A stretch of DNA of 64,000 nucleotides from Rhodococcus sp. H36-A4 (GTDB lineage Bacteria > Actinomycetota > Actinomycetes > Mycobacteriales > Mycobacteriaceae): positions 434,001 to 498,000 of the forward strand of contig NZ_JAPVLQ010000003.1 in assembly GCF_027158005.1 (NCBI RefSeq), in the 5' to 3' direction. Under the pieces are notes generated by a model, which ran no database searches, was not told the DNA's origin, and saw only the letters and a program-made list of their open reading frames with translations. The position numbers and the translations under genes are program-made. Shown piece by piece: positions 35,426-44,674 of this stretch (position 1 is the stretch's first letter; each line of letters opens with the position of its first letter).

Positions 35426-36292
35426 ATGCGCTTCGGTCTCGTTCTGTTCACCTCCGATCGTGGAATAACGCCTGCGGCCGCGGCCGCGGCGGGCGAGCGA
35501 TTGGGATTCGACTCGTTCTACGTACCGGAGCACACACACATTCCCGTCAAGCGTGAAGCGGCGCATCCGCAGACGGGTGATTCTTCGTTACCGGATGATC
35601 GATACTCCCGAACTCTCGATCCGTGGGTGGCGCTGGCCGCAGCGTCTGCGGTGACGAACCGAATCGCATTGGGCACCGCTGTCGCAATACCGGTGGAGCA
35701 CGACCCGATTACGCTTGCCAAAACCATTGCCTCGCTCGACCATCTCAGTGGTGGCCGTGTGGTTTTGGGAGTCGGGTTCGGTTGGAACGTCGACGAATTG
35801 GTAGATCACGGAGTGCCCCCTGCCAGGAGACGGACCATGCTCCGTGAATATCTCGACGCGATGCGTGCACTGTGGTCACAGGAGCAGGCGGAGTTCTCGG
35901 GTGAGTTCGTCGAGTTCGGTCCGAGCTGGGCATGGCCGAAACCCGCTGGAGGACGCCATATCCCGACGCTCGTCGGTGCTGCCGGTACCGACAAGAACTT
36001 TGCGTGGATCGTTCGGTCGGCCGACGGTTGGATCACCACACCCGGTGAGCAGGATATCGAGTCGAGGGTCGTTCGGCTCCAGCAGCTGTGGCGCGACGGC
36101 GGTAGGGACGGTTCGCCATACATAGTCGTGCTCGACTTCAAGCCCGACGCAGAGAAGCTGGCGAGATGGGAAGAAATGGGCGTGAGTGAAGTGGTCTACG
36201 GAATGCCCGACAGATCCGAGCCCGAGGTCCTCGCATATCTCGAGCGTCTCGCTGTGAAGTTGACCGATCGATTGGCCATCGCGGACAGTTGA
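35426..36292 (+). CDS. LLM-class (luciferase-like) F420- or FMN-dependent oxidoreductase
   Basis: The 288-residue protein is a bacterial luciferase-like TIM barrel: MRFGLVLFTSDRGITP, GFDSFYVPEHTHIP, RIALGTAVAIPVEHDPITLA, LDHLSGGRVVLGVGFGWN. Overall it fits the probable F420-dependent group (as in Rv-family TIGR03619 proteins), common in Mycobacteriales. Substrate unknown. It begins 39 bp after the cobalamin operon and its stop codon lies in a 20-bp tandem duplication. Confidence 0.85.
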   Translation: MRFGLVLFTSDRGITPAAAAAAGERLGFDSFYVPEHTHIPVKREAAHPQTGDSSLPDDRYSRTLDPWVALAAASAVTNRIALGTAVAIPVEHDPITLAKTIASLDHLSGGRVVLGVGFGWNVDELVDHGVPPARRRTMLREYLDAMRALWSQEQAEFSGEFVEFGPSWAWPKPAGGRHIPTLVGAAGTDKNFAWIVRSADGWITTPGEQDIESRVVRLQQLWRDGGRDGSPYIVVLDFKPDAEKLARWEEMGVSEVVYGMPDRSEPEVLAYLERLAVKLTDRLAIADS

Positions 36293-36320
36293 GATGCCCG
36301 GCGGACAGTTGAGATGCCCG
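36281..36320 (+). repeat. Perfect 20-bp tandem duplication across the LLM gene stop
   Basis: GCGGACAGTTGAGATGCCCG occurs at 36281-36300 and again at 36301-36320 without change. The first copy contains the TGA of the LLM oxidoreductase gene; the second TGA is out of frame. Confidence 0.97.
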
Positions 36321-36372
36321 TAGCGACCGTAAGCGGTGGCGTGAGCGTCCGAGTACAGGCACTGTAGGCACT

Positions 36373-38040
36373 ATGAAGTCTTCTTCGCTCGTACTCGGCC
36401 CACTCGTCCGTTATGTCGGTGTCGACTCGGCGACGTTCTGGTTCGAATTCGATGTGCCCGGGACAGTAGCTGTGCGTACCGCCGTCGGAGTGGTGGGGGA
36501 AGCGCGCACCTGGGGCGTGTACGGCCACCACTACGCATTGGTCGCACTGACAGGTCTGCCGGCGAGCACCGCGATCACGTACGACGTGACGTTCGACGAC
36601 ATGAGGATCTGGCCCGAATCGGGCGCGACCTCGGCTGTTCACACCGGAGATCCAGTCGGCCCAGTGACCTTCGCATTCGGATCATGTCGACGGGGTGACA
36701 ATTACGGTGACGACTCGCTCCGTCGAATCGGTGCCGACGCGCTTGCCGGTCTGGGTAATCGAATGTCCACCCAAGATCCCTCGGAATGGCCGCAAGCCCT
36801 GCTGTTACTCGGTGACCAGGTGTACGCAGACGATCCGTCACCCGAAATCTTGGAAAGACTCCACGCGCGGCGGCAAGGCGGCCAAGGGCCCGACAGCGCA
36901 CGGGGTACCGATGCCGAGAACGAGATCTGCGATTTCGAGGAATACTCCTGGCTCTACCACGAATCGTGGGGTGCCGAGCCGGTGCGCACGCTGTTGGCCA
37001 GCGTCCCGTCGTGCATGATTCTCGACGACCATGATCTGCGTGACGACTGGAACTCGTCTGCGTCCTGGCGAAAGGACATAGAAACCCGGCCGTGGTGGAA
37101 CGATCGCGTGGTCGGTGCATTCTCCTCGTACTGGGTCTATCAGCATCTGGGCAATCTCTCACCCGAAGAACTCGCGCGCGACGAGTTGTACGAGGCCGTA
37201 CGAACGGCCGCCGACGACGCCACGCGTGAACGCCTACTTGCGGACTTCTCATTGCTGGTCGATCGGGACCCGGCGGCTGGACGGTGGAGCTTCTACCGCG
37301 ACTTCGGCGACACCCGACTGCTCATGATCGATTCTCGCTGCTCGCGCAATCTCGACCCGAACGACCGGGCGATGGTGGACGAAGCCGAATGGACCTGGGT
37401 CCGAGAGCGCGCGCTGGAAGGCTCGCCCAAACATCTTCTGTTCGGATCTTCCCTGCCGTTCTTGATGTTGCCCGCGTTGCATCACCTGGAACAGTGGAAC
37501 GAGGCTGTAGCGCAGGGGAGTTGGGGCAAGAGGGCGGCGCGGGTAGCAGAGAAGCTGCGGATCGCGCTCGATCTCGAGCACTGGGCAGCGTTCGGTAATT
37601 CTTTCTCGGACATGGCAACTTTGACGCGCGAGCTGTCCAGGTCGACGAATCCACCGGCCAGCATCCTATGGTTGTCGGGTGACGTGCACTGTTCCTATGT
37701 AGCGTGTGCAGACTTCGGTGTCGGGGGGAAGAAGGTCCCGGCCACTTACCAACTCACGATGTCGCCGTTCCGTAACCCATTGAATTTGCCGATTCGGGCG
37801 GTCAACCGGTTGGCCATCAAACGGCCCGTTGCAATCCTGATGGAGAAGCTCGCCCGCGCTGCCCACGTGGGGCCGGACGATGTCCACTGGGAAGCCGAGG
37901 CCGGTCCATGGTTCGACAACGGAGTCATGTTGCTCACCACGGAAGGAGATTCAGCGCGGCTCCGCGTCGAGCATGCGCATCTCGATTCGGCCCGAAAGCA
38001 AATCCTGACGACAACGGCAAAGATCGTATTGGCGCCGTGA
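36373..38040 (+). CDS. PhoD-like alkaline phosphatase/phosphodiesterase family protein, no signal peptide
   Basis: The 555-residue protein has a PhoD-type metallophosphatase core: FAFGSCRRGDN, LLLGDQVYADD, MILDDHDLRDDWN, LLMIDSR and WLSGDVHCSY supply the usual Asp, Asn and His metal ligands. The N-terminal 100 residues are beta-rich, as in PhoD. Unlike secreted PhoD enzymes it begins MKSSSLVLGPLVRYVG with no Tat or Sec signal, so it is probably cytosolic. A GPWFDNGVMLLTTEG C-terminal block is typical of the intracellular subgroup. Substrate unknown. An ABC-F gene follows after 16 bp. Confidence 0.85.
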   Translation: MKSSSLVLGPLVRYVGVDSATFWFEFDVPGTVAVRTAVGVVGEARTWGVYGHHYALVALTGLPASTAITYDVTFDDMRIWPESGATSAVHTGDPVGPVTFAFGSCRRGDNYGDDSLRRIGADALAGLGNRMSTQDPSEWPQALLLLGDQVYADDPSPEILERLHARRQGGQGPDSARGTDAENEICDFEEYSWLYHESWGAEPVRTLLASVPSCMILDDHDLRDDWNSSASWRKDIETRPWWNDRVVGAFSSYWVYQHLGNLSPEELARDELYEAVRTAADDATRERLLADFSLLVDRDPAAGRWSFYRDFGDTRLLMIDSRCSRNLDPNDRAMVDEAEWTWVRERALEGSPKHLLFGSSLPFLMLPALHHLEQWNEAVAQGSWGKRAARVAEKLRIALDLEHWAAFGNSFSDMATLTRELSRSTNPPASILWLSGDVHCSYVACADFGVGGKKVPATYQLTMSPFRNPLNLPIRAVNRLAIKRPVAILMEKLARAAHVGPDDVHWEAEAGPWFDNGVMLLTTEGDSARLRVEHAHLDSARKQILTTTAKIVLAP

Positions 38041-38042
38041 CA

Positions 38043-38048
38043 TAGGAT
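38043..38048 (+). promoter_or_regulatory. -10 hexamer TAGGAT for leaderless ABC-F transcript
   Basis: TAGGAT ends exactly 8 nt before the GTG at 38057; no Shine-Dalgarno lies between. This fits a leaderless transcript starting at the GTG. Confidence 0.6.
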
Positions 38049-38056
38049 TTGTCCCC

Positions 38057-39739
38057 GTGGCTCACCTCGAACTCACCGACATCGACTACTTTCTTCCCGA
38101 CGGCAGACAATTGCTCAGCGGGGTCGGTTTTCGAGTCGGAGACGGCGCGAAGGCCGCTCTCATCGGTCCGAACGGCACTGGAAAAACCACGCTGACACGG
38201 ATCGTGGCCGGAGATCTCGCACCCGACGACGGAAACGTTGCCAGCTCGGGTTCGCTCGGAGTGATGCGCCAGTTCGTCGGTCAATTGCGCGACGACTCGA
38301 CGGTGCAGGATCTGCTGTTGTCCGTTTCGCAGCCGGGGGTCCGTGCCGCAGCGAAAGCACTCGACGATGCCGAGAACGCGATGATCGACGTCGACAACGA
38401 GAAGACTCAACTGAAATACGCCGGCGCGCTGTCGGATTGGGGCGACGTCGGCGGGTACGACCTGGAGCCGTTCTGGGACAAGGCGACGATGGCCGCGCTC
38501 GGGATGTCGTTCGACCGGGCGAAGTGGCGTGCCGCTTCGACTCTCAGTGGCGGCGAACAGAAGCGTCTCGTTCTCGAAGCCCTGTTCGGAGGACCGGATC
38601 AGTTGCTACTGCTCGACGAGCCGGACAACTATCTGGACGTACCGGGCAAACGGTGGTTGGAGAAGACCATTCGCGAGTCCGACAAGTCGGTCCTCTTCAT
38701 CAGCCACGATCGTGAACTCATCGCCAACGCCGCTACCCGGATCATCACGCTCGAGCCGGGAGTCAACGGCGCGACCTCATGGGTGCACGGTGCCGGGTTC
38801 GAGACTTACTACGACGCTCGCGAGGATCGAAATGCCCGACTCGACGAGCTTCGTCGTCGGTGGGACGAAGAGCGCATCAAACTCCGTGCGCTCGTCCTGC
38901 GCCTTCGGGAGAAAGCGAAGTTCAACGACGGTATCGCCGCCCGCTATCACGCGGCCCAGACGCGGCTTGCGCGGTTCGAAGACGTCGGCCCACCGGAAGC
39001 AGTGCCGGTCAAGCAGAAGGTCACGGTACGACTGCACGGCGGTCGCACCGCGAAACGCGCGCTGGTATGCACCGCTCTGGAGCTGACGTCGCTCATGAAA
39101 CCGTTCGACGCCGAAGTCTGGTTCGGTGACCGAGTCGCGGTTCTCGGGTCCAACGGTTCGGGTAAGTCGCACTTTCTGCGGTTGCTGGCCGCAGGAGGCA
39201 CCGATCCCGAACGGGAGCACGAACCGGTCACCGAACTCGTCCTCGATCCGGTCCCTCACACGGGCACGGCAGTTCTGGGCGCTCGCGTGCGCCCCGGGTT
39301 GTTTGCTCAGACCCACACCCGCCCCGACTTGAACGGCAACACCTTGCTCGACATTTTGCACCTGGGCAACGAGCATCGTGACGGCATGGGTCGCGAGGCG
39401 GCGAGTCGGGCACTCGATCGCTACGGACTCGCCCGTGCTGCCGAACAGCTCTACGACAACTTGTCCGGTGGCCAACAAGCGCGCGTTCAGATCCTGTTGC
39501 TCGAGCTGTCCGGTGCGACGCTCTTGCTTCTCGACGAGCCCACCGACAACCTCGATCTGATGTCGGCGGACGCCCTCCAAGACGCCATCGCGGCATTCGA
39601 GGGGACCGTCATCGCGGTCACCCATGACCGTTGGTTCGCCCGCAGCTTCGAGCGGTTCTTGGTCTTCGGATCCGACGGTCACGTCTACGAATCCGACGAG
39701 CCAGTATGGGACGAAACCCGAGTCGCGCGGGCGCGGTAG
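38057..39739 (+). CDS. ABC-F family ATPase (ribosome-associated)
   Basis: The 560-residue protein has two ABC domains without membrane parts. Domain 1: Walker A IGPNGTGKTT (37-45), signature LSGGEQKRL, Walker B LLLLDEPDNYLD. Domain 2: Walker A LGSNGSGKS (from G364), signature LSGGQQARV, Walker B LLLLDEPTDNLD. The inter-domain linker (about 240-330) is helical and charged, as in ABC-F translation factors. It could be a translation factor or antibiotic-protection protein; short linker and position do not decide. Its stop TAG is part of the -10 hexamer of cysG. Confidence 0.9.
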   Translation: MAHLELTDIDYFLPDGRQLLSGVGFRVGDGAKAALIGPNGTGKTTLTRIVAGDLAPDDGNVASSGSLGVMRQFVGQLRDDSTVQDLLLSVSQPGVRAAAKALDDAENAMIDVDNEKTQLKYAGALSDWGDVGGYDLEPFWDKATMAALGMSFDRAKWRAASTLSGGEQKRLVLEALFGGPDQLLLLDEPDNYLDVPGKRWLEKTIRESDKSVLFISHDRELIANAATRIITLEPGVNGATSWVHGAGFETYYDAREDRNARLDELRRRWDEERIKLRALVLRLREKAKFNDGIAARYHAAQTRLARFEDVGPPEAVPVKQKVTVRLHGGRTAKRALVCTALELTSLMKPFDAEVWFGDRVAVLGSNGSGKSHFLRLLAAGGTDPEREHEPVTELVLDPVPHTGTAVLGARVRPGLFAQTHTRPDLNGNTLLDILHLGNEHRDGMGREAASRALDRYGLARAAEQLYDNLSGGQQARVQILLLELSGATLLLLDEPTDNLDLMSADALQDAIAAFEGTVIAVTHDRWFARSFERFLVFGSDGHVYESDEPVWDETRVARAR

Positions 39740-39742
39740 CGT
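39737..39742 (+). promoter_or_regulatory. -10 hexamer TAGCGT for leaderless cysG
   Basis: TAGCGT overlaps the ABC-F stop and ends 8 nt before the GTG at 39751, with no Shine-Dalgarno between. Confidence 0.55.
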
Positions 39743-39750
39743 TTGCTCTC

Positions 39751-40968
39751 GTGGATGCGACTGATTCTCCCTACCTCGTCGGCCTGAATCTGTCAGGCAA
39801 ACGCGTCGTTGTGGTCGGCGGCGGGACCGTCGCGCAGCGGCGACTGCCCCTGTTGATCTCTTCCGGCGCCGAAGTGCACGTCATCACCCGGGTTGCGACT
39901 CCGGCCGTCGAAGCGATGGCAACCGCTGGTCAGGTGACGATGGAACTGCGTGACTTCGCCCCTGGCGACATCGATGGAGCCTGGTACGCCATCGCCTGCA
40001 CCGACGAGGCCGAGACGAATGCAGCGATCGTGGCCGAAGCCGAGAAGTCGAGGATCTTCTGCGTTCGCGCCGACATCGCTCGAGACGGAACCGCCGTCAC
40101 CCCGGCATCTGCGGATTACGACGGACTCACTCTCGGCGTCTTGGCCGGCGGTGAGCACCGGCGCTCGGCATCGGTGCGCAACGCAGTTCTCGAAGCTCTC
40201 CAGTCGGGGCTGATCACCGATTCGGCGCACGTTCCACTGACCGGCGTGGCCCTCGTCGGCGGAGGTCCGGGAGATCCCGATCTGATCACCGTCCGCGGCC
40301 GCCGACTGCTGGCGTATGCCGACATCGTGGTAGCCGACCGTCTGGCGCCACCGGAGCTACTTGCCGAATTGGGCCCACACGTCGAGGTCATCGATGCATC
40401 GAAGATTCCGTATGGCCGCGCAATGGCACAGGAGGCGATCAATCAAGCATTGATCGATGGAGCCAAGGCCGGCAAGTTCGTTGTCCGCCTCAAGGGCGGC
40501 GACCCGTACGTGTTCGGTCGCGGATACGAAGAATTGGAGGCTCTCGCCGAGGCCGGGATACCGGTGACGGTGGTCCCCGGAATTACGAGCGCGATTTCGG
40601 TGCCGTCGGCGGCAGGCGTTCCGGTAACGCACCGCGGCGTCACCCACGAGTTCGTGGTCGTGAGCGGCCACCTCGCCCCTGAACACCCCGACTCACTGGT
40701 CGATTGGGGAGCGCTCGCACGATTGAAGGGCACGATCGTGCTCCTGATGGCGGTCGAACGCATCGACAAATTCGCTGCGGTGCTCATCGAAGGTGGACGA
40801 CCTGCCTCGACGCCGGTGCTGGTAGTGCAGGAGGGGACGATGCGCACTCAGCGTGAGGTCAGAGCCGATCTCGCGACGGTGGGCCGACGCGTGAAAGAAG
40901 AGGGAATTCGCCCACCGGCAATTGTCGTAATTGGAACCGTTGCGGGTTTCTCCGTAGACCCTCGGTAA
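39751..40968 (+). CDS. cysG: Siroheme synthase CysG (precorrin-2 dehydrogenase plus uroporphyrinogen III methyltransferase)
   Basis: From GTG 39751 the protein has 405 residues. The N-terminal Rossmann domain (GKRVVVVGGGTVAQRRLPLL, then MELRDFAPGD and VRADIARDGTAVTPA) is the precorrin-2 dehydrogenase/ferrochelatase part. The C-terminal SUMT domain begins near residue 168 with LVGGGPGDPDLITVRG and holds VVADRLAPPELL, RLKGGDPYVFGRG and VPGITSAISVPSAAG. It makes precorrin-2 for siroheme and cobalamin, linking it to the cob genes upstream. The open frame upstream overlaps the ABC-F gene and is not part of it. efpA follows 11 bp later. Confidence 0.94.
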   Translation: MDATDSPYLVGLNLSGKRVVVVGGGTVAQRRLPLLISSGAEVHVITRVATPAVEAMATAGQVTMELRDFAPGDIDGAWYAIACTDEAETNAAIVAEAEKSRIFCVRADIARDGTAVTPASADYDGLTLGVLAGGEHRRSASVRNAVLEALQSGLITDSAHVPLTGVALVGGGPGDPDLITVRGRRLLAYADIVVADRLAPPELLAELGPHVEVIDASKIPYGRAMAQEAINQALIDGAKAGKFVVRLKGGDPYVFGRGYEELEALAEAGIPVTVVPGITSAISVPSAAGVPVTHRGVTHEFVVVSGHLAPEHPDSLVDWGALARLKGTIVLLMAVERIDKFAAVLIEGGRPASTPVLVVQEGTMRTQREVRADLATVGRRVKEEGIRPPAIVVIGTVAGFSVDPR

Positions 40969-40971
40969 CGT
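40966..40971 (+). promoter_or_regulatory. -10 hexamer TAACGT for leaderless efpA
   Basis: TAACGT contains the cysG TAA stop and ends 8 nt before the GTG at 40980, without a Shine-Dalgarno in between. Confidence 0.55.
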
Positions 40972-40979
40972 GAACTCCC

Positions 40980-42482
40980 GTGCCTGACCAATCGCAGCCC
41001 GCAGCGCCCACGACGGACATCGTGTACCCGGTGACGACCAGGGCTTTCGGCCTGGCGATCATCGTGCTCAGCGGCCTTCAGCTGATGGTGGTTCTCGACG
41101 GGACGGTGGCAAACCTGGCATTGGCGCCACTTCAGGCGGATCTGGGCTTGAGCGATGCCGGCCGCAACTGGGTTCTCACCTCGTACGCATTGGCCTTCGG
41201 CGGACTGATGCTTCTCGGTGGAAGACTCGGTGATGCGTTCGGTCGAAAGAAAATGTTCCTCGGTGGCGTCGTCCTGTTCACCGTGGCATCTCTTCTTTGT
41301 GGGTTGGCCATCAACGAGGCAACGTTGGTGGCTGCGCGTGCCCTGCAGGGGGTTGGAGCGGCAGTAGCGTCGCCGACGGCGTTCGCCTTGGTCGCGACGA
41401 CCTTTGCGCCAGGACCGGTTCGGAATCAGGCAATTGCGATTTATGCGGCGATGACCGGCGTCGGATCCATCGCAGGCCTCATCATCGGCGGCGCCTTGAC
41501 CCAGGTTTCGTGGCGCTGGATCTTCCTCATCAACGTGCCCATCGGCATTGCAATCGCCATTCTGGCCATGGTGTCGCTGAAGGAAACTGCGGGCGTTCGG
41601 CTTGCCCTCGATTTCCCCGGGGCGATCCTCGGCACGCTCGGCTGCACGGGTGTCGTGCTTGCCTTGAGTGAGGGAACCGAACTGGGATGGTCGAGCCCGC
41701 TCGTCGTCGGCTCACTGCTCGGCGGACTGATACTGCTCGGACTGTTCCTGGTCGTCGAGCGGAGGGCCGATAACCCGCTGTTGCCGTTCTCCCTGTTCGC
41801 GAACAAGAACCGCGTGGCCACCTTTGTCGCGATCTTCTTCGCAGGCGGAGTGATGTTCTGCCTCGCCGCGTTCGTCGCGCTGTTCGTCCAGGACATCCTC
41901 GGTTACAGCCCACTCAATGCGGGTCTGGCGTTCGTTCCGTTCGCATTCGGCTTGGGCGCTGCAGCGTTCATCACTTCGAAGCTCGTAGTTCGAATACAGC
42001 CGCGATGGTTGGTCATGTCGGGCAGCGCCATCATGGTGGGTTGGTTGCTGTTCTCGGTCGCGACGATGAACGCGGACTCGTCGTACTTCCCCGGCATCTT
42101 CTTCCCGGTCATCGGGATCGGCTTCGGCGTCGGGATGGCGTCGATACCGCTACCGCTGTGTGCCATCGCCGGGGTCCGAGCGACCGAGATCGGCCCACTG
42201 ACAGCAATCGCTCTGGTGGCTCAGACCTTGGGTGGTCCCGTTGCACTGGCCGTGGTGGGTGCATTGGTCACCTCGCGAACAATCTCCCTCGGCGGAACCA
42301 CCGGCCCGGCCACCCTGATGAACGAAACCCAACTCGATGCACTGAGCTCCGGTTACATGTTCGCCCTGTTCTGCTGTGCAGTGGCTGCGGTCGTCGCGGG
42401 ACTCGCCGCGTTCTTCATCAAGTTCACCCCGCAGCAGGTTGCTCAAGCCCAGGCTGCGCAGGAAGATGTGCTGTCGACGTAG
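40980..42482 (+). CDS. efpA: EfpA-like MFS drug transporter (DHA2, 14 TM)
   Basis: The 500-residue protein has about 14 hydrophobic segments. MFS motifs: VLDGTVANLALAPLQADL (motif D1), GGRLGDAFGRKKMF (motif A) and GVGSIAGLIIGGALTQVSWRW (motif C, antiporter). It matches EfpA of M. tuberculosis in motif pattern and in position between cysG and proS. EfpA proteins export drugs and possibly lipids. The C-terminus (AQAQAAQEDVLS) is a short cytosolic tail. 220 bp without a gene separate it from the convergent DUF2786 gene. Confidence 0.88.
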   Translation: MPDQSQPAAPTTDIVYPVTTRAFGLAIIVLSGLQLMVVLDGTVANLALAPLQADLGLSDAGRNWVLTSYALAFGGLMLLGGRLGDAFGRKKMFLGGVVLFTVASLLCGLAINEATLVAARALQGVGAAVASPTAFALVATTFAPGPVRNQAIAIYAAMTGVGSIAGLIIGGALTQVSWRWIFLINVPIGIAIAILAMVSLKETAGVRLALDFPGAILGTLGCTGVVLALSEGTELGWSSPLVVGSLLGGLILLGLFLVVERRADNPLLPFSLFANKNRVATFVAIFFAGGVMFCLAAFVALFVQDILGYSPLNAGLAFVPFAFGLGAAAFITSKLVVRIQPRWLVMSGSAIMVGWLLFSVATMNADSSYFPGIFFPVIGIGFGVGMASIPLPLCAIAGVRATEIGPLTAIALVAQTLGGPVALAVVGALVTSRTISLGGTTGPATLMNETQLDALSSGYMFALFCCAVAAVVAGLAAFFIKFTPQQVAQAQAAQEDVLST

Positions 42483-42702
42483 CCGTCGATGCGCAGTCCG
42501 CGGCTAGATGCCGAGGACTCCTGGCGCGGTCAAGTCTGGTTCCCTCGCGGCCGAAGCAGGTCGGATGCGCGGTTGATCGTATGGTCGAAGTTCGAGGACA
42601 CCAGGCCATTCTGCCTGCCGGTACCTGCCTACCGAACCGAGGCTATACCCGGTGCTCGGACGGCCTGCTGTACGCGGTACTCGTGAAACGAATGTCGTCT
42701 TG

Positions 42703-43926
42703 CTACACCAAATCCGCGTCGTCCGCTGCCGCGTGCCCCGACTCCCATCCTTCGGCATCCAACCTCGGACCGCGCATGGTCCGCACCCGTGGGAAAAGTC
42801 GGTCGAATTCTTGCTCCACAGCGACCGTCTGAGCCGCCAGTATCGGTAGTAGGTTGCCGGATTGTTCCGACGCTTCCTCCACCGCGTGCGCATCGGCCTC
42901 ACCGAGTCGTTCGCCGATCCTGACCCCGTATGCATAGAGAAAGGCCTTGCCGAATGCTGCCGAGGCAGAACCTTTACGTCGTTTGGCTATAGGGGAGTGC
43001 GACAGTGAGCGCGTCGCCTGAACCAGCAACGAAGTGAACATGATCTCCGTCTGCTCGATGTCGAGGGGTGAACCGACCAGAGTTGCAATCGCGTACTCCG
43101 GATCCCAGATGCTCTTGACTCGGTTGACCGTGCTCACCGCATGCAGCAGTTGGGCTTTGGGCGGTGCATGGGGGTTGTCGACATGCAGACGTCTGCTGAT
43201 CACATCGACATTTCCTTCGGTCAGCAACAGCGAATCGATGGAATATCTGGTCATCAACTCCTGCGCCTTGGCGGTGAGTGTCTCTGCCTCTTCCTCGAAA
43301 TCGGTGGCGTCGGCCTTGGCGAGCAGGCCGCGGATCTTGCCAAGCATCTTGGTGTTGGGAGATCCGCTCGCCGGCCCGGACTTCGCGGTTCGGCCGGCCC
43401 GCCGAACCGGCCACTGCGACGGAAAGGGTCCGATTCGGGGCCATCGCGGGAGCGTCTGCCATTGGCCCAGCAGCGTAAGTACCGCAATCCACTGATCGTT
43501 GGCAGCAATGTAATCCGTTTTGCCACTCGACTTCAGCAGTGCAGCAAGAAAACTCGGTGAGGCTGTCAGTGGCCCTGCAGCTTTCGGATAGGCCGCGCAG
43601 ATGTCGGAGAGCTGGTCGACCCAGTTCTCGGGCGCCCGTTCGTGCGCGTTCGTCAGATCCGATTGGTGAAGGAGGACACTAGCGGCGAGCGAGGACACCG
43701 GGAGCGTTTGCTGACGCTTGACGATATGCAGAAGGTCGAACGGTTGCCAGCCCGCCTCGTACATCGTCTCGATCATGTTCGTCAGCGCCAACGAAGCCAG
43801 TGCCGAGGCGTCGTGGTCCTCCAACGCGATCAGACGATCGACGACTTCGTCCACGCGCCGCAGATCCCGACTCTTGCCATAGGACACGTCGGCGCCTTGC
43901 CGAAGTAAATCCGGGACCGGGTTCAT
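42703..43926 (-). CDS. DUF2786 domain protein
   Basis: The 407-residue protein has a DUF2786 domain beginning at residue 194 (MLGKIRGLLAKADATDFEEE, then AETLTAKAQELMTRYSID). The N-terminal 150 residues are helical and of no recognised family. A further block (VGSPLDIEQTEIMFTSLLVQ) belongs to the region that usually follows DUF2786. Function unknown; it overlaps yaaA by 4 bp (ATGA) and is transcribed after it. Starting ATG is at 43926. Confidence 0.8.
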   Translation of the reverse strand: MNPVPDLLRQGADVSYGKSRDLRRVDEVVDRLIALEDHDASALASLALTNMIETMYEAGWQPFDLLHIVKRQQTLPVSSLAASVLLHQSDLTNAHERAPENWVDQLSDICAAYPKAAGPLTASPSFLAALLKSSGKTDYIAANDQWIAVLTLLGQWQTLPRWPRIGPFPSQWPVRRAGRTAKSGPASGSPNTKMLGKIRGLLAKADATDFEEEAETLTAKAQELMTRYSIDSLLLTEGNVDVISRRLHVDNPHAPPKAQLLHAVSTVNRVKSIWDPEYAIATLVGSPLDIEQTEIMFTSLLVQATRSLSHSPIAKRRKGSASAAFGKAFLYAYGVRIGERLGEADAHAVEEASEQSGNLLPILAAQTVAVEQEFDRLFPRVRTMRGPRLDAEGWESGHAAADDADLV

Positions 43927-44666
43927 CGGGTGAGGACGATCAGTTCGGTCGCCGAGGCGACTTCCACGCTCAAGCCGGCCCGCGATGCGACTCGGGCCAC
44001 CGCACGCACGTTCTTCGGCTCAGCAGTGGTCAGTGTCAGCGCACGCGCCAGCACGCCCTTGTGATGCTTGTTGAAGTGGCTCACCACAGATCTGCTGCCA
44101 TCGGGTTTCTCGGTCAGCACCGTTGCCGTGATGGCCCCCGGCACCGGGCCGAGTTGCTGGTACGTACCCGAACGAAGGTCGACGACCAGTCCATCGGATT
44201 GCGAAGCCACCGCGTCCGCCAACTCGGGCTTCCAATACGACCGAAGGGTGCCGAAGCCAGGGATCGTCGATCCACCGGACAGTCGGTAGTACGGAATCGG
44301 ATCGTATGCACGTATGGCCCCGAACAATGCAGATCCGATCCACAACCTTGCCGCCGCCCGAGCACGACCGGCTTTCGTGAACGAACGCGCGTCGAGAGCG
44401 TCGTAGAGGACGCCGGTATAGCGGCTCAGCGCGGGTGTCGTGGGGGAACGCCACAGGGCGGCGTTACGTTCGCTTTCTCCGGTTTGGGTCGGTCCCAGAC
44501 CCAGCGCGGCCGCCGATGCCTCGGGATCGGCGGCCAGCTCCACGAGCGCGTCCGCCAACTTCTGTCGGAGCGGATCGAGCTCGGGTAGCGAGAGAACTTC
44601 CAGATCCAGGGGCAAGCCGTCGCCGCCGTCCGATTTGGTCTCGGATGGGGGCAGCAGAATCAGCAC
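43923..44666 (-). CDS. yaaA: YaaA family peroxide-stress protein (DUF328)
   Basis: YaaA proteins limit DNA damage from peroxide by lowering free iron and bind DNA through a helix-hairpin-helix-like motif. The 247-residue protein begins [11 protein letters not shown], the family hallmark, with [50 protein letters not shown] and [17 protein letters not shown] 44666 is chosen from this conserved start; the longer frame is not conserved. A TAACGT hexamer lies 8 nt upstream, without Shine-Dalgarno, so it is probably leaderless. Confidence 0.92.
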   Translation of the reverse strand: MLILLPPSETKSDGGDGLPLDLEVLSLPELDPLRQKLADALVELAADPEASAAALGLGPTQTGESERNAALWRSPTTPALSRYTGVLYDALDARSFTKAGRARAAARLWIGSALFGAIRAYDPIPYYRLSGGSTIPGFGTLRSYWKPELADAVASQSDGLVVDLRSGTYQQLGPVPGAITATVLTEKPDGSRSVVSHFNKHHKGVLARALTLTTAEPKNVRAVARVASRAGLSVEVASATELIVLTR

Positions 44667-44674
44667 GGGGAGCA

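Noticed and set aside
42483-42702. Gene or terminator between efpA and the DUF2786 gene
   Set aside because: No conserved frame; the only hairpin has mismatches and no T run. I see nothing firm in these 220 bp.
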